DNA from: Suilimivivens aceti | Lineage (GTDB): Bacteria > Bacillota > Clostridia > Lachnospirales > Lachnospiraceae | DNA: 64,000 nucleotides | Assembly (NCBI RefSeq): GCF_025567405.1 | Contig: NZ_JAOQKJ010000012.1 | Coordinates: 10,682-74,681 of the forward strand | Direction: 5' to 3' | Part shown: one piece after another, positions 62,646-64,000 of the stretch | Position numbering within the stretch: position 1 is the stretch's first letter | Layout: each line of letters opens with the position of its first letter | Notes under the pieces: model-generated | Told to the model about the DNA's origin: nothing | The model's input: the letters and a program-made list of their open reading frames with translations, nothing else | Databases searched by the model: none | Made by a program: the position numbers and the translations under genes

Positions 62646-62761
62646 AAAAAGAATGCAACATTTTGTAATCAAATGTTGCATTCTTGCGTTCACTAATAAT
62701 ATCGGCACTTGGGGAAATTACTTTATAGGCAAATTGAAATTTTTTAATTTGGTATGTTTAG
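62646..62761. repeat. Rpn-element 3' repeat, copy 2
   Basis: Second copy of 61228-61340. The hairpin is GAATGCAACATTT/AAATGTTGCATTC (62651-62663 with 62671-62683). It lies about 86 bp past the stop codon of the next Rpn fragment, against about 20 bp for copy 1. Confidence 0.8.
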
Positions 62762-62847
62762 CGATATCTAATCTCATCCGGATTCTTTTCTTTTTGCCTG
62801 TAAAATCTCGTTTATTTGATCAATATAACTTGTGCCAGCCAAAAGCG

Positions 62848-63160
62848 TCATTGGATACCTGTCTGAACCTGTTCGACCAGAGAAGGATCACATTCCAAAA
62901 ATCTGCAGATATTTTCACAGGAAACACCACCAGCCAACATATTGGAAATGATAGTCCTGATTTTAGCTTCACTGTTCTGCTTCTCCAGAAGGATCCCTTC
63001 GTGTTTCCCCTCACGCTTTCCGATAAGAATCCCCTCATTCATTTTATCCGCCATTAATTCATCTAAAGCCTGGCACATATCAAATCCCTCCTGATTTCCG
63101 TATGTATTTCTGAAAGCTTCTTTGTTTTGAAGCAGGGCTGCATTGTCTGTGATGACAGGC
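62848..63160 (-). pseudogene. Duplicated 3' end of the neighbouring Rpn gene
   Basis: About 105 codons nearly identical to the last part of the gene at 63173-64000 (TDNAALLQNKEAFRN, then MCQALDELMADKMNEG, then ISNMLAGGVSCENICRF). It has no nuclease domain and its frame is joined to unrelated sequence upstream. It carries one 36-bp GILIGKREGKHE unit at 62995-63030, where its parent has two. Confidence 0.8.
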
Positions 63161-63172
63161 AGAATATCGATA

Positions 63173-64000
63173 TTACTGGATGCTTTCCCGTATCTGTTCA
63201 ACAAAGGAAGGATCGCATTCCAAAAACCTGCAGATATTTTCACAGGAAACACCACCAGCCAACATATTGGAAATGATAGTCCTGATCTTAGCTTCACTGT
63301 TCTGCTTCTCCAGAAGGATCCCTTCGTGTTTCCCCTCACGCTTTCCGATAAGAATCCCTTCGTGTTTTCCCTCACGTTTTCCGATAAGAATCCCCTCATT
63401 CATTTTATCCGCCATTAATTCATCTAAAGCCTGGCACATATCAAATCCCTCCTGATTTCCGTATGTATTTCTGAAAGCCTCTTTGTTTTGAAGCAGGGCT
63501 GCATTGTCTGTCATGACAGCAATGGCGTCCCATGTGTCTTCGTTTAAATGGGAATAGAGATTATCCCCCATAAGCTCGGTCAGCTTCTGCTTGTCCTTCC
63601 TACAGTTCATGGCACGAAAAAGCTGCCGGAGGTCTGTGTGAAATTCATCAAATCCACTATGCTCATTAACACAAAACAGATTGAGCGGATAGTCTCTGAA
63701 CAGGAATCTCAGATAATTATCATTTGGATGAAATGCCATCATATCTGAAAGTGTCCGTGGCCCATCCCATGGATCTGTACCACTATAGAGACAAACAGTA
63801 TAAACCGGCTGCAGCCGGTCCGTTTTCAAAATTCCGGACAGTTTTTCATGGCTCGTTGCAGCAGACACTGCGCCGGATGTGATACAGGGTCCTTTTTGAC
63901 GCCCGTTCATTAAATTCCATCTACGCTTCTTTGCTTTTAGCTGCCTGTGATATTCTGCGGCATCATACCCCATGCACCGCACCGGCATGCTGTAGTCAAT
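63173..64000 (-). CDS. Rpn-family nuclease/putative transposase, partial at the window edge
   Basis: The frame is open to the window end, so the start and the first part of the nuclease domain are outside. Visible are the post-catalytic segment IDYSMPVRCMGYD, the conserved PVYTVCLYSGTDPWDGP and MMAFHP segments, YSHLNEDTWDAIAVMTDN (with the Trp codon that is TGA in the copy at 61361), two tandem GILIGKREGKHE repeats (63320-63391) and a small helical C-terminus ending SFVEQIRESIQ. Proteins of this family promote RecA-independent recombination in E. coli (Rpn). Confidence 0.85.
   Translation of the reverse strand: MDYSMPVRCMGYDAAEYHRQLKAKKRRWNLMNGRQKGPCITSGAVSAATSHEKLSGILKTDRLQPVYTVCLYSGTDPWDGPRTLSDMMAFHPNDNYLRFLFRDYPLNLFCVNEHSGFDEFHTDLRQLFRAMNCRKDKQKLTELMGDNLYSHLNEDTWDAIAVMTDNAALLQNKEAFRNTYGNQEGFDMCQALDELMADKMNEGILIGKREGKHEGILIGKREGKHEGILLEKQNSEAKIRTIISNMLAGGVSCENICRFLECDPSFVEQIRESIQ

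Noticed and set aside
62820..63038. Small - strand frames at the Rpn repeats in other frames
   Set aside because: They are out-of-frame shadows of the duplicated Rpn 3' end.

Overview
The window looks like chromosomal DNA of a gut-type Firmicute of the class Clostridia, most likely family Lachnospiraceae. The evidence is gene order and family content: mreB/mbl followed by two FlgG-like genes, comFC-yvyF, cdaA-cdaR-glmM, uvrC-hprK-glcK-murB-rapZ-whiA-crh, an orphan MsmK-type ATPase next to a PucR-type regulator, and a lineage-type DUF6128 protein. There is no rRNA or other marker that would fix the genus. Nearly all housekeeping genes are on the + strand.

Layout. 0-7 kb: cell-shape and flagellar rod genes, RecD2 helicase, the competence-type protein ComF and the flagellar-operon protein YvyF. 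6.7-12 kb: two uncharacterised membrane proteins, then the c-di-AMP module cdaA-cdaR-glmM and an HPr protein. 12-18.5 kb: a DUF3048 lipoprotein on the - strand, then a sugar-nucleotide block (rfbD, gmd, fcl) with a large polytopic membrane protein. 18.5-27 kb: a sugar-uptake island with a YesN/YesM-type two-component system whose regulator is split by a frameshift, a CUT1 ABC transporter without an ATPase, and an FAD oxidoreductase; an imperfect intergenic repeat lies on each side. 27-31 kb: a DUF5067-like lipoprotein, an Rpn remnant, and pyrG on the - strand behind a promoter-proximal attenuator. 31-37 kb: a hairpin-rich repeat leader, DUF1846, ftsH, uvrC. 36.7-42.8 kb: hprK-glcK-murB-rapZ-whiA-crh-like and a lipid kinase. 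43-50.7 kb: cyclophilin, metG, hydrolase, acetyltransferases, YesL and a membrane diguanylate cyclase. 50.9-56.2 kb: the msmK-like ATPase, a PucR-type regulator, DUF6128 and a cytosolic LacI-like-sensor/GGDEF fusion. 56.2-61.2 kb: SRP RNA on the - strand, tadA, a MATE exporter, and nrdD-nrdG under paired NrdR boxes. 61.2-64 kb: degenerate and tandemly duplicated Rpn (PD-(D/E)XK) elements running off the window edge.

How the genes fit together. The window holds several carbon-signalling parts: HPr with His15 and Ser46, a Crh-like paralogue with Asp15 and Ser46, HPr kinase, a ROK glucokinase, a sugar transporter, and the MsmK-like ATPase that probably energises it. It also encodes makers of two second messengers: c-di-AMP (CdaA) and probably c-di-GMP (two GGDEF proteins with different sensors). 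No complete system of clearly new type is visible. The best leads are the pyrG attenuator, the LacI-like/GGDEF fusion, the Asp15 Crh-like protein, the structured repeat leader before DUF1846-ftsH, and the Rpn element copies with shared 3' hairpins.
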